Positions 44,920 to 56,500 of a stretch of DNA of 64,000 bases are shown here, piece after piece; the first letter of the stretch is position 1; every line of letters begins with the position of its first letter. The notes beneath the pieces are model-generated. The model was not told the DNA's origin. It was given only the letters and a program-made list of their open reading frames with translations, and did not search any database. The position numbers and the translations under genes are program-made. This DNA comes from an uncultured Alphaproteobacteria bacterium (GTDB lineage Bacteria; Pseudomonadota; Alphaproteobacteria; Rs-D84), in the NCBI GenBank assembly GCA_944389535.1, contig CALXMS010000005.1, positions 1 through 64,000 on the forward strand. Direction: 5' to 3'.

Positions 44920-46677
44920 ATGAGAAATTATATCTTACCTTTTAGAAATTTGGTTGTACATCCTGGATTGACGGTACCAATCTATATTGACAACCCTCTT
45001 TCCGTGGCATGTATTGAAGCGGCAACAAAACTTAATCAAAAGATAATCATTACGCCTCAACACAGTTGGAACTATCCTGATGCAACAGAAGATATTTATG
45101 ATATTGGTACCATAGGCGATATTGCGCAAGTTTTACGTCTACCAGACGGGACTTTACATGCGATAGTTCGTACCACAGACGTTGTGAACTTGTCTGACGT
45201 TTCTGTTGAAAATGGTTTGTTTTCTGCAGAAGCCACACCGATTGAGATAACAGACGACAGTAATTTTGAACAGACGTTGGCGTTACGAGATAAAGTTGCA
45301 GAAAATATGCAAGCTTTATCGGCGACACGTAAATTCAAATTAGACAAAATGCGCGCGATAATTCAAAACTATCCGATGGCGGCATTCGTAGATTCAGTGA
45401 TTCAATCCGCAGATATAGAAACAGATGATGCGGTCCGGGTTTTACGTGCTTCATCCTGGCGAGAAAAATTAATGCTGTTGCTGGAACAAATAAATCTGAT
45501 GGCAGAAACTGCCAAAATTGAAGATTCCATAAATCGTCGCATACATCAGCAAATGGAAAACGGACGACGTGAAGCAATATTGCAAGAAAAAATGCGTGCC
45601 ATCCAGAAAGAAATGGGTGACGACAGCGAAGAAATGGATACAGAAAACTTACGTAAACGTATTGAAAGATCCGCAATGCCGCAAGACGCCAAAGACAAAG
45701 CAATGTCTGAATGGAAACGTATGCGCAGTATGTCCCCTATGTCTAATGAAGGTGGGTTATTAAAAACCTATATTGAAGAACTGTTATCCATGCCGTGGGA
45801 TAAATCAGATGAGACAAAGATTGATTTAAAAACAGCACGGACAGTTTTAGACTCGGAACATTCTGGTATGCAAGCCGTTAAAGAACGTATTTTAGAACAT
45901 ATCGCCGTTATGAAAAAAACTGGCGGCACCCAAGGAAGCATATTATGTTTTGTTGGTGCACCTGGTGTCGGTAAAACATCATTATGCAAATCAATCGCAG
46001 AGGCATTAGGACGCAAGTATCAGCGAATTTCACTTGGTGGCGTCTCTGACGAAGCGCATTTTAGAGGTCATCGTAAAACTTATATCGGCGCCCAAACAGG
46101 TCGTATAATGGATGCACTTAAACGCTGCAAAGCGAATAATCCTGTTATCGTTCTAGACGAAATTGATAAAATGGGACGTGATTGGCGGGGCGACCCAGAA
46201 TCAGCGCTATTAGAAATACTTGACCCAGAGCAAAACAAATCCTTTCGCGACCATTATTTAGAAGTAGATTTTGACCTATCAAAAGTATTATTCATTGCTA
46301 CGGCGAATACTTTAAATATGTCTAACGCGCTAAAAGACCGTATGGAAATAATTGAAATTCCTGGTTATAACGAGGACGAAAAGGTTAACATTGCAAAAGA
46401 ACACTTAATTAATCGTGCCGCAAAAGATACTGGATGGGATCCAAATAATATAATAATAAACGACGAAGAATTACGTCATTTAATTCGCAACTATACATCT
46501 GAAGACGGCGTACGTGAACTGCAGCGTGAAATAACTGCTTTATTGCGCCGTACATTGTTAGAAAACGATGGGGAAGACATAAGAACAGAATTTACTAAAC
46601 AAAAAATTGATGATTTATTAGCAATTCGTAAATCATTAACAATGACCAAAAAAATAGGGTTCGGAATTAGAGCCTAA
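44920..46677 (+). CDS. lon: Lon-like AAA+ protein lacking the protease domain
   Basis: 585 aa from ATG 44920 (MRNYILPFRNLVVHPG); full Lon is about 780-810 aa. The N-terminal substrate-binding domain (to about 190), coiled-coil linker (EAILQEKMRAIQKEMG) and AAA+ module are intact: Walker A GAPGVGKT (346-353), HRKTYIGAQTGRIMDAL, Walker B VIVLDEIDKMG, sensor 1 FIATANTLN, arginine finger region and GVRELQREITALLRR. The sequence stops at KKIGFGIRA, where the Ser-Lys protease domain should begin. No protease remnant is found downstream in any frame. It may act as a chaperone, or a separate full Lon may exist elsewhere. Confidence 0.9.
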   Translation: MRNYILPFRNLVVHPGLTVPIYIDNPLSVACIEAATKLNQKIIITPQHSWNYPDATEDIYDIGTIGDIAQVLRLPDGTLHAIVRTTDVVNLSDVSVENGLFSAEATPIEITDDSNFEQTLALRDKVAENMQALSATRKFKLDKMRAIIQNYPMAAFVDSVIQSADIETDDAVRVLRASSWREKLMLLLEQINLMAETAKIEDSINRRIHQQMENGRREAILQEKMRAIQKEMGDDSEEMDTENLRKRIERSAMPQDAKDKAMSEWKRMRSMSPMSNEGGLLKTYIEELLSMPWDKSDETKIDLKTARTVLDSEHSGMQAVKERILEHIAVMKKTGGTQGSILCFVGAPGVGKTSLCKSIAEALGRKYQRISLGGVSDEAHFRGHRKTYIGAQTGRIMDALKRCKANNPVIVLDEIDKMGRDWRGDPESALLEILDPEQNKSFRDHYLEVDFDLSKVLFIATANTLNMSNALKDRMEIIEIPGYNEDEKVNIAKEHLINRAAKDTGWDPNNIIINDEELRHLIRNYTSEDGVRELQREITALLRRTLLENDGEDIRTEFTKQKIDDLLAIRKSLTMTKKIGFGIRA

Positions 46678-46705
46678 CTGACTAATAAACATACGGAGTT
46701 ATTAT

Positions 46706-46996
46706 ATGAAACTTTTACAACAATATCGCATTTATAAAGTATTAAAAACTAACGCAAAACATATCATTACGGGGAATTACTATAACAGCGTAACATTTGA
46801 AGCAAAGGTAAATGATATACTAGTGTCCGCAGAAAAATGTTATCCTGATTATGACGGTGAAAGATATTCAAAATATTCTTTAAGTATATATAATACGAAC
46901 AATGGTTCTTTAGCTAAATATAGAGGGATTTTTGCGCAAGTTGTTTATAATTTATTAAAACACAAATACGGAAAAACAAATGCTATTAGTCATTAA
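46706..46996 (+). CDS. Small protein of unknown function before tsaB
   Basis: 96 aa, CGGAG upstream of the ATG. Basic N-terminal helix, then strand-rich sequence (NYYNSVTFEAKVNDILVSAEK) and YSLSIYNTNNG. It overlaps the tsaB start by 17 bases, implying translational coupling. No family recognised. Confidence 0.6.
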   Translation: MKLLQQYRIYKVLKTNAKHIITGNYYNSVTFEAKVNDILVSAEKCYPDYDGERYSKYSLSIYNTNNGSLAKYRGIFAQVVYNLLKHKYGKTNAISH

Positions 46997-47525
46997 TACT
47001 GCTAATGATGGTTTAGATTTTTTATTAGAGCAAAAAGTAAAGCATATAGATGTAGAAAAGCAATCTATTGCTTTACCACTTGAAACCGAAAAATTCTTAA
47101 ACGAAAACGACATTAAATGGTCTGATTTAACAGCGGTTGGCGTTGTTGTTGGTCCAGGTAGTTTTACGGGTATTCGTCTTGGTATAGCATATGCAAAAGG
47201 TCTTGGTTTAGGTTTGAATATACCCGTTGTTCCCATAAACGCTTTTGAATTATATTTGCAGGAATTCCCAGACGCTTTTGTGGCAATAGATTCGGGGCGC
47301 GGTGATTTCTTTGTGGCAGCAAACGGATTAGAACCATGCACCATGTCAATTGAAGATGTAGAAGTTAAACAGATGCAATGGGCTCGTACCGTTGGGCATA
47401 AACCTTTTGATCTACGTAACGCTTTACCTATAGTTCAAGAAAAACTATCTAAAAGCATTATAGATCCAGTAGTTCCGATGTATCTTCGACCAAGTTATGC
47501 AGAACAAAATAAAAATGTTAAATGA
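46980..47525 (+). CDS. tsaB: tRNA threonylcarbamoyladenosine biosynthesis protein TsaB
   Basis: 181 aa. Partner of TsaD in t6A37 synthesis; ASKHA-fold scaffold. MLLVINTANDGLDFLL start, VGVVVGPGSFTGIRLGIAYAKGLGLGL is the family hallmark, then VPINAFE and IDSGRGDFFVA. A little shorter than E. coli TsaB (231 aa) at the C-terminus, as often seen. rimI follows with overlap, a common gene pair. Confidence 0.95.
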   Translation: MLLVINTANDGLDFLLEQKVKHIDVEKQSIALPLETEKFLNENDIKWSDLTAVGVVVGPGSFTGIRLGIAYAKGLGLGLNIPVVPINAFELYLQEFPDAFVAIDSGRGDFFVAANGLEPCTMSIEDVEVKQMQWARTVGHKPFDLRNALPIVQEKLSKSIIDPVVPMYLRPSYAEQNKNVK

Positions 47526-47901
47526 TATAGCCAATCTTCATAAACTTTGTTTTCCGCACAAACCGTGGTCTACAAAAGACTTCACAGACTTAAAAACGTC
47601 TGGTTGCGATATCATTGCCAGTCAAAATGGTTTTGTGGTTTGGCGCGTTGTCGCGGATGAGGCGGAAATAATAACAATAGGCGTACACCCAGATGCTCGT
47701 GGGAACGGTATTGCAAGTGCTATGTTAACCTTAGTAGAAAATGACGTAAAAAAGCGCGGCGTTAAAAAGATTTTTTTAGAGGTTGCAGAAACTAATACCC
47801 CTGCGCTTAACCTTTATAAATCTAATGATTATAATAAAGTCGGTATTCGCCCGAAATACTATGATGGCATAGACGCAATCCTGATGGAGAAGCAATTATG
47901 A
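47515..47901 (+). CDS. rimI: Ribosomal-protein-alanine N-acetyltransferase RimI
   Basis: 128 aa from ATG 47515 (MLNDIANLHKLCFPHKPWSTKDF); an in-frame ATG at 47497 is possible. GNAT fold with the acetyl-CoA motif IITIGVHPDARGNGIASAML and C-terminal NLYKSNDYNKVGIRPKYY. Its family acetylates the N-terminal Ala of S18. Overlaps tsaB upstream and the next gene by four bases (ATGA). Confidence 0.92.
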   Translation: MLNDIANLHKLCFPHKPWSTKDFTDLKTSGCDIIASQNGFVVWRVVADEAEIITIGVHPDARGNGIASAMLTLVENDVKKRGVKKIFLEVAETNTPALNLYKSNDYNKVGIRPKYYDGIDAILMEKQL

Positions 47902-48989
47902 CAGAAAAAAAATATGTTTTAAGTAACGCAACCATAATACAAAGAATACCTAAAAGTGAAACCAATCCATATGGTTATATTCCAACAGAGGTTGTACCAT
48001 TTGACAAACCAACCATGGCAGTTTTTGGCGGCGACTTAACGCAAACAGAAAGAAACGCTAATTATTATGCAAAGCAAATAGAAGAACTATTAAAAGAAAG
48101 CGGTATCAGTAACATAAATATTTACTCTATCGCTTATAATTTTGGTTCGGGACGTTCAAAACTTGAACGTGCTGAAATGTTTCGTTCTGCAGGTCGCAGA
48201 ATTAAAGAAGAACGTATTTTACCAGAAGCAAAAAAAAGACTAGATTTGATACAAAAATCAATGAAGGATAACGAACCCGTTCCTAATTACATTAAACAAT
48301 TATATAAAATATTTTTATATCCAAGAATTTCTGATGAAAATAACAAACCTTTAAATATAAATGATGCTGTTTTCAGAATTAGAAAAATTAAATTTTATGC
48401 TCACTGTCAGGGTGCCGCTGCATTATGGCAAATGTCAAATTATATGTATGATGAAATGTTGCGCATGGGATACGAAAAAAAGAATATAGAAAAAATTCAA
48501 AAAGAATTGTTGGTAATTCAACATAGTCCTCTTGCACCGTTGAACAAACAAAAATTTATGACTATTTCATTTGCATCTGCAAATGATACAATGATGCAAG
48601 ACCATAACAACCAATTTGCAGATTGGTTTAACGACAATTATCAAGACATTATTCCATGTTATTTCGGGCCTAAACACGGTAACATTTTTATTGCGACAAA
48701 TTTATACACTAATTCTTTTAAAGAACACGATAATAGATGTATCGTGCCTTCAGAAGAAATTAGTTGCCCATTAACAACAGAAGGCAAAATAATATTTACG
48801 GCCGAACGTAACGCCTTAATTAGATCCGCATTAAAGGCCATTGATGAAACACCTATAAAATCCGTCGCAGAACTAACCGATGGTAACGGGGTAAATTTCA
48901 AACGGCTAAAAAAGAATGGTGATGCTGTTTATTCTGTTATGCTGAACGATTTACATCTACAAAATTTATCACACGATCATCAAAAATAA
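47898..48989 (+). CDS. Unknown protein, alpha/beta-hydrolase-like
   Basis: 363 aa, no signal peptide. TMAVFGGDLTQTERNANYYAKQIEELL resembles the first strand and helix of an alpha/beta hydrolase, and KFYAHCQGAAALWQMSNYM resembles the nucleophile elbow with Cys in place of Ser (A-H-C-Q-G). Later IQHSPLAP and FGPKHGNIFIAT may provide the His. I do not recognise the family; a thiol or degenerate hydrolase is inference. Its start overlaps rimI (ATGA), and its 3' end overlaps the convergent helicase gene by 53 bases. Confidence 0.7.
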   Translation: MTEKKYVLSNATIIQRIPKSETNPYGYIPTEVVPFDKPTMAVFGGDLTQTERNANYYAKQIEELLKESGISNINIYSIAYNFGSGRSKLERAEMFRSAGRRIKEERILPEAKKRLDLIQKSMKDNEPVPNYIKQLYKIFLYPRISDENNKPLNINDAVFRIRKIKFYAHCQGAAALWQMSNYMYDEMLRMGYEKKNIEKIQKELLVIQHSPLAPLNKQKFMTISFASANDTMMQDHNNQFADWFNDNYQDIIPCYFGPKHGNIFIATNLYTNSFKEHDNRCIVPSEEISCPLTTEGKIIFTAERNALIRSALKAIDETPIKSVAELTDGNGVNFKRLKKNGDAVYSVMLNDLHLQNLSHDHQK

Positions 48990-50217
48990 TATCTTTCGGT
49001 TTTAACGGTGCCACTACGTGCATATCATACGCGTTACGAGTTCGAGATAAAGCAACGTAAGTCTGCCCGTGAGTAAACGCACCACGTGATATATCAACGA
49101 TTACATTATCTAATGTCTTACCCTGCGCTTTGTGTATGGTCATCGCATAACCAAGATTTAATGGGAATTGCTTAAAACTGCCAACTTCTTGTTCTTGCAA
49201 TCTATCATTTTCATCACGAATATATTCTATCTTCTGCCAAGTTTCTGGTTTTACCGACACAATATCCCTGGATTTATTAAACAATTCAACAACGATCTCT
49301 CTTGCCGATAAATTACGTATTATTCCCATAGAACCGTTATACCACTTATCTCCATTTTTTACAAAAACGACTAAAGCACCTATTTTTAAAGTCAAATTCA
49401 TAGGGGCAGGAACATCACGCTCTTGAAAAGAACCCGTTAATTCCCCAGTATAACTTACTTCTGGAGCTTGTATCTGCGCCAAACGAGATGAATTTATACG
49501 TTCGGCGACCGCACGAAAAGGCGTTATTATAACGGCGTTTTCCAAACGTGACTTGTCGACAAACTTACAACCATTAAAAAAATCTAACGCACTTAAATCA
49601 TTGTTACGTAATTTTCTTAAATTTTCTAATAAGGTTTTATCACTTTGTCTATAAACCAAATCAAAATCATACCTTAAAAAATCCGCGCGTTTATATGCAT
49701 TACTATCAAAAAAATACGCATTATCATGCTCATAGGCCATACGATAATAATCCATTGCTTCACGAGTTATTACAGGCGGCAGTTGAAACAAATCACCAAT
49801 GGCAACGACCTGAAGCCCACCAAAAGGCTCATTATTACGACGCGCCGTCCTGGCCAATATATCTACAGCATCTAGCAAATCCGGTGCCACCATAGAAATT
49901 TCATCTATTATCAGAACATCTGCCGCATTTAATATATTCCTTGGTTTCGCCTTTAATTTTAATAATTCGGGCATTATAAAATCTCGCGGTTGAATCTGAA
50001 ACAAAGAATGTATGGTTTGCCCGCCAACGTTCAGCGCAGAGACTGCCGTGGGACAAGCACATATAATCCGCTTTTTTGACGCGCTTTTTAAATAATTTAC
50101 AAAAGTTGACTTCCCTGTACCTGCCTGCCCTAAAATTAATACATTAGAGTTAGTATTTTCTATTACATCAAATGCTTTTTTCTGAATATTACTTAAAATA
50201 CTTACTAATTCCGCCAT
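48937..50217 (-). CDS. Pif1/RecD-like superfamily 1B DNA helicase
   Basis: 426 aa. 5'-3' helicase: Walker A ILGQAGTGKSTFVNYL, CPTAVSALNVGGQTIHSLFQ (Ia), VLIIDEISMVAPDLLDAV (II), GDLFQLPPV (III), then ITPFRAVAERIN and PLNLGYAMTIHKAQGKTLDNVIVD with YVALSRTRN (V/VI). Pif1-like proteins unwind G-quadruplexes and forked DNA. Compact, with no extra domains. The ATG has no clear Shine-Dalgarno. Tail-to-tail overlap of 53 bases with the hydrolase-like gene. Confidence 0.92.
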   Translation of the reverse strand: MAELVSILSNIQKKAFDVIENTNSNVLILGQAGTGKSTFVNYLKSASKKRIICACPTAVSALNVGGQTIHSLFQIQPRDFIMPELLKLKAKPRNILNAADVLIIDEISMVAPDLLDAVDILARTARRNNEPFGGLQVVAIGDLFQLPPVITREAMDYYRMAYEHDNAYFFDSNAYKRADFLRYDFDLVYRQSDKTLLENLRKLRNNDLSALDFFNGCKFVDKSRLENAVIITPFRAVAERINSSRLAQIQAPEVSYTGELTGSFQERDVPAPMNLTLKIGALVVFVKNGDKWYNGSMGIIRNLSAREIVVELFNKSRDIVSVKPETWQKIEYIRDENDRLQEQEVGSFKQFPLNLGYAMTIHKAQGKTLDNVIVDISRGAFTHGQTYVALSRTRNAYDMHVVAPLKPKDIIFDDRVINFVDVNRSA

Positions 50218-50272
50218 GGGTAGTATTTTTACATAGGATTAAATAAAAATAAAGCATATAAATAAAAATTTC

Positions 50273-50300
50273 TTGCAACTAAAATGAAATAGTATATAAT
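50273..50300 (+). promoter_or_regulatory. Promoter of tRNA(CAT)
   Basis: TTGCAA (50273-50278), 16-base spacer, TATAAT (50295-50300), 9 bases before the tRNA. Confidence 0.85.
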
Positions 50301-50309
50301 TGCGTCCGT

Positions 50310-50386
50310 GGGTTAGTAGCTCAGTTGGTTAGAGCGGAGCGCTCATAACGCTTTGGTCGTGGGTTCAAGTCCTACCTAACCCACCA
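50310..50386 (+). tRNA. tRNA with anticodon CAT, probably tRNA-Ile2
   Basis: GGGTTAG pairs with CTAACCC, anticodon loop CTCATAA gives CAT, T arm GGTTCAAGTCC, discriminator A, encoded CCA. The CGCTCATAACG anticodon arm and following TTTGGTCG resemble tRNA-Ile2 (lysidine-modified, reads AUA) more than elongator Met, but this needs a TilS-determinant check. Confidence 0.85.
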
Positions 50387-50395
50387 CAAATTAAT

Positions 50396-50418
50396 ACACG
50401 CCGATGGCGTGTTTTTTT
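50396..50418 (+). terminator. Terminator of tRNA(CAT)
   Basis: ACACGCC-gat-GGCGTGT followed by TTTTTT. Confidence 0.85.
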
Positions 50419-50456
50419 ACTTTAATTATATAATTATATTTAGAATTATTTTTCTC

Positions 50457-50486
50457 TTGCGCGATATACACGATTTTTTCTAGAAT
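50457..50486 (+). promoter_or_regulatory. Probable promoter of the second giant gene
   Basis: TTGCGC (50457-50462), 18-base spacer, TAGAAT (50481-50486), followed by a strong ribosome binding site GAGAGGAAG (50498-50506) before the ATG. Confidence 0.5.
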
Positions 50487-50508
50487 AAGATATAAAAGAG
50501 AGGAAGTT

Positions 50509-53500
50509 ATGGGAAAAAGTCGCGTTTTTCTGCGGATTTTTGCATCTTTATTTATTACGTTTTTTGCGACAAATGTATTCGCTGCTGGTTATACTTGCCC
50601 TACATATAAAAAATATACCAGTTGTAATGCTGGTTACTATATGACAGCCAGTTCTTCATCATCGGCCTGTAATACTACGCCTGCTGCTGGTAATGCGTGT
50701 CGTCCGTGTTCTACTATGGGATCTAATTATACCTGTTCTGGTGGTACAGCCTGCCCAACATTAAATACAGTTACAATAACATATAATTTAAATGGTGGTT
50801 CTGGAACTACGCCTAATGCAAAACAATGTAACGTTGGTTCTTCTTGTTCTTTACAATCTGGTGCGACAACATCTTTCTATCGTGCTGGTTATGTATTTGC
50901 GGGTTGGTCGACTACAAGCACCGCAACGACTGGTTCTACATCGATGACGTTTACCGCTGCAGATACGGTATATGCAGTTTGGACAAAGTGCGCTGCTGGA
51001 ACATATAAGGGTGGCAGTGGTACTCAGGCAAGTGCAGCTTGTTCTACCTGTCCATCGGGTTATCCGAACAGCGCAGAAGCATCGACGGCGATAACTCAGT
51101 GTTATAGTAATACCAAATCTCGTGCGTGGACGGGCAGTCAGGTAAATGGCAGTGTACCGACAAACTGTGCAAGCGTAAAGACTTGGGGAAGTTGTTCTAA
51201 ACCTGCATGCGATTATGTAGCATATTCTAATAGTGCTGGTACAGGCGATGGGACAATAAAGAGCGGGTGTTCAACAAATAGCGCATCTTGTACAAAACCT
51301 GTTGTTGCGGTTACAGCAAAAGCCGGATATTACGATAACGGTACTACGTGTGCTGCGTGTTCTGGATTGGCAAGTGGTTTTTATCCAAATTCTGCTGAAG
51401 GAAATGAAGGGGGCGCATCAGCATGTTATACGAATAGTCTAAGTGGTAAATACGTAGCATCGGCAAATGCAACAAGTGCAACGGCTTGCGCAAACTGGAC
51501 ATATAAGGGTGCTCATACAGTAAACTATGGCAGTACATCAAGTTGTTACAACTGTTTAGCAGTAGAGTCAGGTTGGACTAAGGCCAGTGGCACAGGATGG
51601 ACAACCTATGCATCATGTAAAGAAACAAAGACCGGCTCAGCAATAAGTAGCTATTGTGATGCCGGTGTTCTGACAAAAACACAATCTAGTGCAAGTGCAT
51701 GGGGAACGTCAGCAATAACTACAAACCTAAGTGCAAAATCAGGTGCTTATGTAAGTGGTCAAACTTGTTTAAACTGTACACAAGGTAGTTATTGTACGGG
51801 TGGTACAGCGGCAGCTATTAAATGTGCAGCCGGTTCTTATAGTGGTGCCGGTGCAAGTGCATGTACACCGTGCCAAAGTGGTAAAACAACCTCTACAACA
51901 GGGCAAACCAGTTGTAATGCCACGTGCAGTAATGCGGCTAACGTAAGTACATGGTCTAATGCAACTTGGGCTGCAAATACTGTAACTAATCTTTGTACAA
52001 TATCTACATGTTCTTCGGGTTATACAAAAAATAGTAATGCTTGCGTTGCTTCTAATTATACCATCACTTATAAAAACGGTGGTGGCACAGGGTCTGATGT
52101 AACACAAAGCGTTACTTATAACACAAAATTTACAACGAAAGCCTCCAATACATTTACTCGTCCTGGATATAACTTCAGCAGTTGGGGCGGCTCTTATCCT
52201 AATCCGAGCAGCGATTACACGTATACCACCGCGGGCAATACTACATTAACTGCCCAATGGAGTGCTTGTGCCAATAACCCAACAGCACCGGGAACATGTA
52301 ATTGTGGTGACACACAATTCCCGAATGGTTCAGGATGTGAAGCGTGCTCTAAGTCATGTTCTGGCGTTACTGGTTTTACATTAGGTACATATGACGTTTG
52401 CAAAAGCCAGACAAATAATCAATGCTATCGTAATTGCACGACATCTGATGTGGCAAATTCAAGCGCAGTTAGCGGTACTGTAACCAAAGGTGGCACCGTT
52501 TCATGTAAGGCGACGTCTTGTAAAGCGAATTTCTACTTATCTGGCAGCGGATGTGCAGCTTGCGTACCAAATGCAACCTGTCCAGGGGAAGACGAACCTT
52601 TTACATGTAATACTGGATATCATTTATCAAATGACGGTACTAGTTGCGAACCAAATGAATATTCTATTACACTGAAAAAGAATGGCGGTACAGGAACAAT
52701 AAACGGTTCAACAGGGACTAATGACGCCGTACAAACATGTAAGCATGGCGAATTATGCAATCTTCCTTCCAGTGGGTTAACTCGCACAGGTTATGCTTTC
52801 ACAGGTTGGGGCACATCATCTTCTTGTACCAGCGGCGTATTCCAACGTACATTTACGTCTGCAACGACTTTATATGCTTGCTGGTCACAGCAAACAACGA
52901 CTTGTCAATCTGGTAAATACTATAATGGTTCTGAACATGTTACATGCCCTGCTGGTATGTTCTGTCCAGGAACTGGTTCTACAAATATAGGTTCTGCAGG
53001 TTGTGCTCAAGATTGTCCTGGCTCTGGTACCTCTGATGCGGGTGCAACATCACAAACGCAATGTTACATATCATGTTCTGGGAAAACGATAACTGGGGGA
53101 AAACTAACTGCAGATTCTTCTAAATCTAATTACAACGGTTCAACTTATCCTGCTTGTACGTACACAGCGAACTGTAATGAAGGTTATCTTGCTTCAGGTA
53201 ACGGTACATCTGCTGCAACGTGTACCAAGTGCCAAAACGGAGTTGTTTGCCCAGGTGGGACAAGCCAATCACAACCATCACAATGTCCTGCAGGATCATA
53301 CTGTGAAGCCGGCATTGCTAAAACATGTCCAAGCGGCGGTACATCTGATGCGGGTGCCGGCGCAGCAACCGACTGTTATAAAGTATGCCAAGATAATTCT
53401 ATTACAGGTGGAACACAAGAAGCAATTAATGAGAAAGTAAAGTGGACTGGTTCCGCGTATCCGTCATGTACGTATAATGCAAATTGTAATCCTGGCTATG

Positions 53501-56500
53501 TTGCATCTGGGAACGGAACGACCACGGCCAAATGTACACAATGCCAAAATGGTGTCGTTTGCCCAGGAGGAACAAGTCAAGCAGAACCAGAATTATGTCC
53601 CGTAGGTTCATACTGCATAGCAGGTATTTCCCATTCTTGTCCTGCTGGTGGCACATCTGCAGCTGGTGCGGTTTCCAAAAACGACTGTTACAAAGTTTGT
53701 AGTCCAACCTTATCCATCACAAATGGGCAAGGTATATCAACCGGTAACGCATATTATAACGGCTCAGAATATCCTGCGTGTCAATATCGTGCAGAATGTA
53801 ATGACGACTACATAGCTCAGAACAGCCCAAGCGCAAACCCAAGCTGTATATGGGCAGATCCAGATGCATGTCCAATTGGTTTCTATTGCCCGCCAGACAG
53901 CCCCGCACCAATTCAATGCCCAGATGGCGGAACTTCTGATATTGGTTCTACAAACATTACACAGTGTTATAAAATATTTGACGATTACGAAGGGTTCCAA
54001 AACGGTGTTGCGTCGGCAAAATGTTTCTATCAAAATACTACTACTCTTTATGATGCATGTAGTATACTTGAAGTTAAAAGCTGTATCGCCGGTTATTGGT
54101 ATGCGCAACAAAATGCGTTCCTATGCAGTGAAATATCAAGTGGTTATTATAGCCCTGCAGGACAAATAACTCGAACGGCATGCCCTGTAGACCCAAGTGG
54201 TGGTCAAGTTGGCTCCTTGGAAAAAGCGGATAGTTATACAGACTGTTACAAAACTTGCTCATTAAACGTATCTAATTCAACGTCTGTTGCGGCAAAAGAT
54301 AACGAAGTTTATGGTATAACTGAAGATACTTATGCTGCGTGTTCTTTCGCTGTAACGTGTGAAACTGGGTATACAGTTCAAAATAACAACACTGCAAATC
54401 CGTCATGTAAAGCAAACACTTATACAATTACGCTTGATAAAAACGGTGGTACCGGTTCAACTCAAACAAGCATACAATGTACGTTTGACAGTGGCAGCTG
54501 TACTTTACCTGCAGTTACAGGGTTATCAAGACCAGGTTATACTGTACAAGCCAAATGGTGCTCCGACAAAAATGGTAATGGTCCATGCTATTACGCAGGT
54601 CAATCAACAGCCACAAATATATCTGAAACTGGTAAAGATGTAACTTTATACGCAGTATGGTTGCCTAATATATACAAGATTACGTTGGATCATCAAAATG
54701 CAAATATAAGTGGTGCCCCAAGCGTAGTATATTTAAAGTATGCGAATGGCTGGTATAGTGATGACAGTGCTACAACCCCCATATCTAAACTAACAACGCT
54801 GCCGGAAAAAACAGGTTACGACTTTGCTGGTTATTACAACAGTACTCAGGCTGGTGGTATTCAGATTACTTCTGCGAGTGGTGTATTTCAAACATCAGCA
54901 AATGCCCTAACCTTTACAACAAAAGATGCCAGCATATATGCAAAATGGTCAGCAGGTATGACATCGTGCGCTGCGGGGACTTATTATACTGGCACCGGAT
55001 CCTTGTGCCAAGCATGCTCTGCCAATCATTATTGTCCTGGCGGAACTTTTGCAACAGACGTCGGAACACCAGAAGGTTTAAATGCATGTCCAGAACAAGG
55101 GGCTTCGCCTTCAAACTCAACATCCATAACACAGTGTTATAAAACGAAGTTAGCTTATACTGCCTCACATGGTTCAGGAACACAAACTTGTAACTATGAT
55201 GACGATACAAAGTCTTATAACGCAAATTGCACAAACAAAGTTATAAATATATGTGACTCTGGTTATTATCTAGCAGATTCGGGGGCAACGACCCCAGATT
55301 GTGAACCAGTTGGCAAGGGATATTATAGTGAAGGCACAGATACAACACGTATGCAATGTCCTAATAACGGCGATACAGAGTCTGCCACATCCACTATGAT
55401 ACAACAATGCTTTAAGACAGGATTGTCGTATTCGGCGACTTACGGTTCCGGAACACAGCGCTGCTTCTATTCTAGCGGAACTGGTACGTCCGCAATATAT
55501 CAACGAGACTGTGATACTAAAGTGATAACAAGTTGTCGCGGTGGTTATTGGCTGGCAAATAGCAATGATATAGATTGTGTAGAAGTAGGACAAAACTATT
55601 ATAGCGTTTCCAATGACACACAGCGACACGCCTGCCCTGCCAACGGTAAAACGAACGGCACAACATCAGATGATATATTGCTGTGTTACAAAGATGGTTT
55701 GCCATATACAGAGGCGCTACATGGAACAGGTGAATATCTGTGTTATTATACAAGTGGCACAGGTGACAGCGCTATTTATTCATCAAGCTGTAACTTACCA
55801 ACAATAACAAGTTGTGACGCTGGATATTATTACGATCACTTAACGTTGGCGACAGATTGTATAGAAGCAGAGAAAGGTTACTATAGTCCAGTAATGGATA
55901 TAAACCGTTATCAATGTGCGTTTGGCGGAACAACGAAAACAACAACTAGTGAATCTTCCGCAGAATGTTATCGTGATGATATGATGTGCAGAGTAACAAA
56001 CGGCTCTGGCGAACAAACCTGTAATTATAACGAAATAGATGGTGATTATACATTAGATTGTCAGACATGTTACGTAACTGAATGCGACGAAGGTTTCTCT
56101 CAGGTAGGCAATACCTGCATAACCTGTCCGGCTGATAACGTATGTACAGACGGTAAACAACAAACATGTGCATCTTTAACTGGTGGTTTATACACCAAGT
56201 CCGACCCAGGAACAACTGATGTATCTATGTGTTATACAAGCTGTGCATTGGAAGAAAATGCCGCGGCAATGGACGGACGCGATTATTATACAGCCCCAGA
56301 CACATGTACAATAAGACGTTGCATGCCGGCTTATACGTTAAACGAAGGTCAGTGCGACATATGCCCAGCAGGAAGTTTTTGTGATGGAACAATTGATCCG
56401 ATAAATCCGGGAGATGACATAACATCTTGTGATTCATTAAAAACAGGTGAATGGTCTATGTCTTTACCGGGTTCAAAAGACGCAACACAATGTTACGCTG

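Noticed and set aside
44920-46677. Lon truncated by a simple frameshift
   Set aside because: No protease-domain sequence is found downstream in any frame before the next gene.
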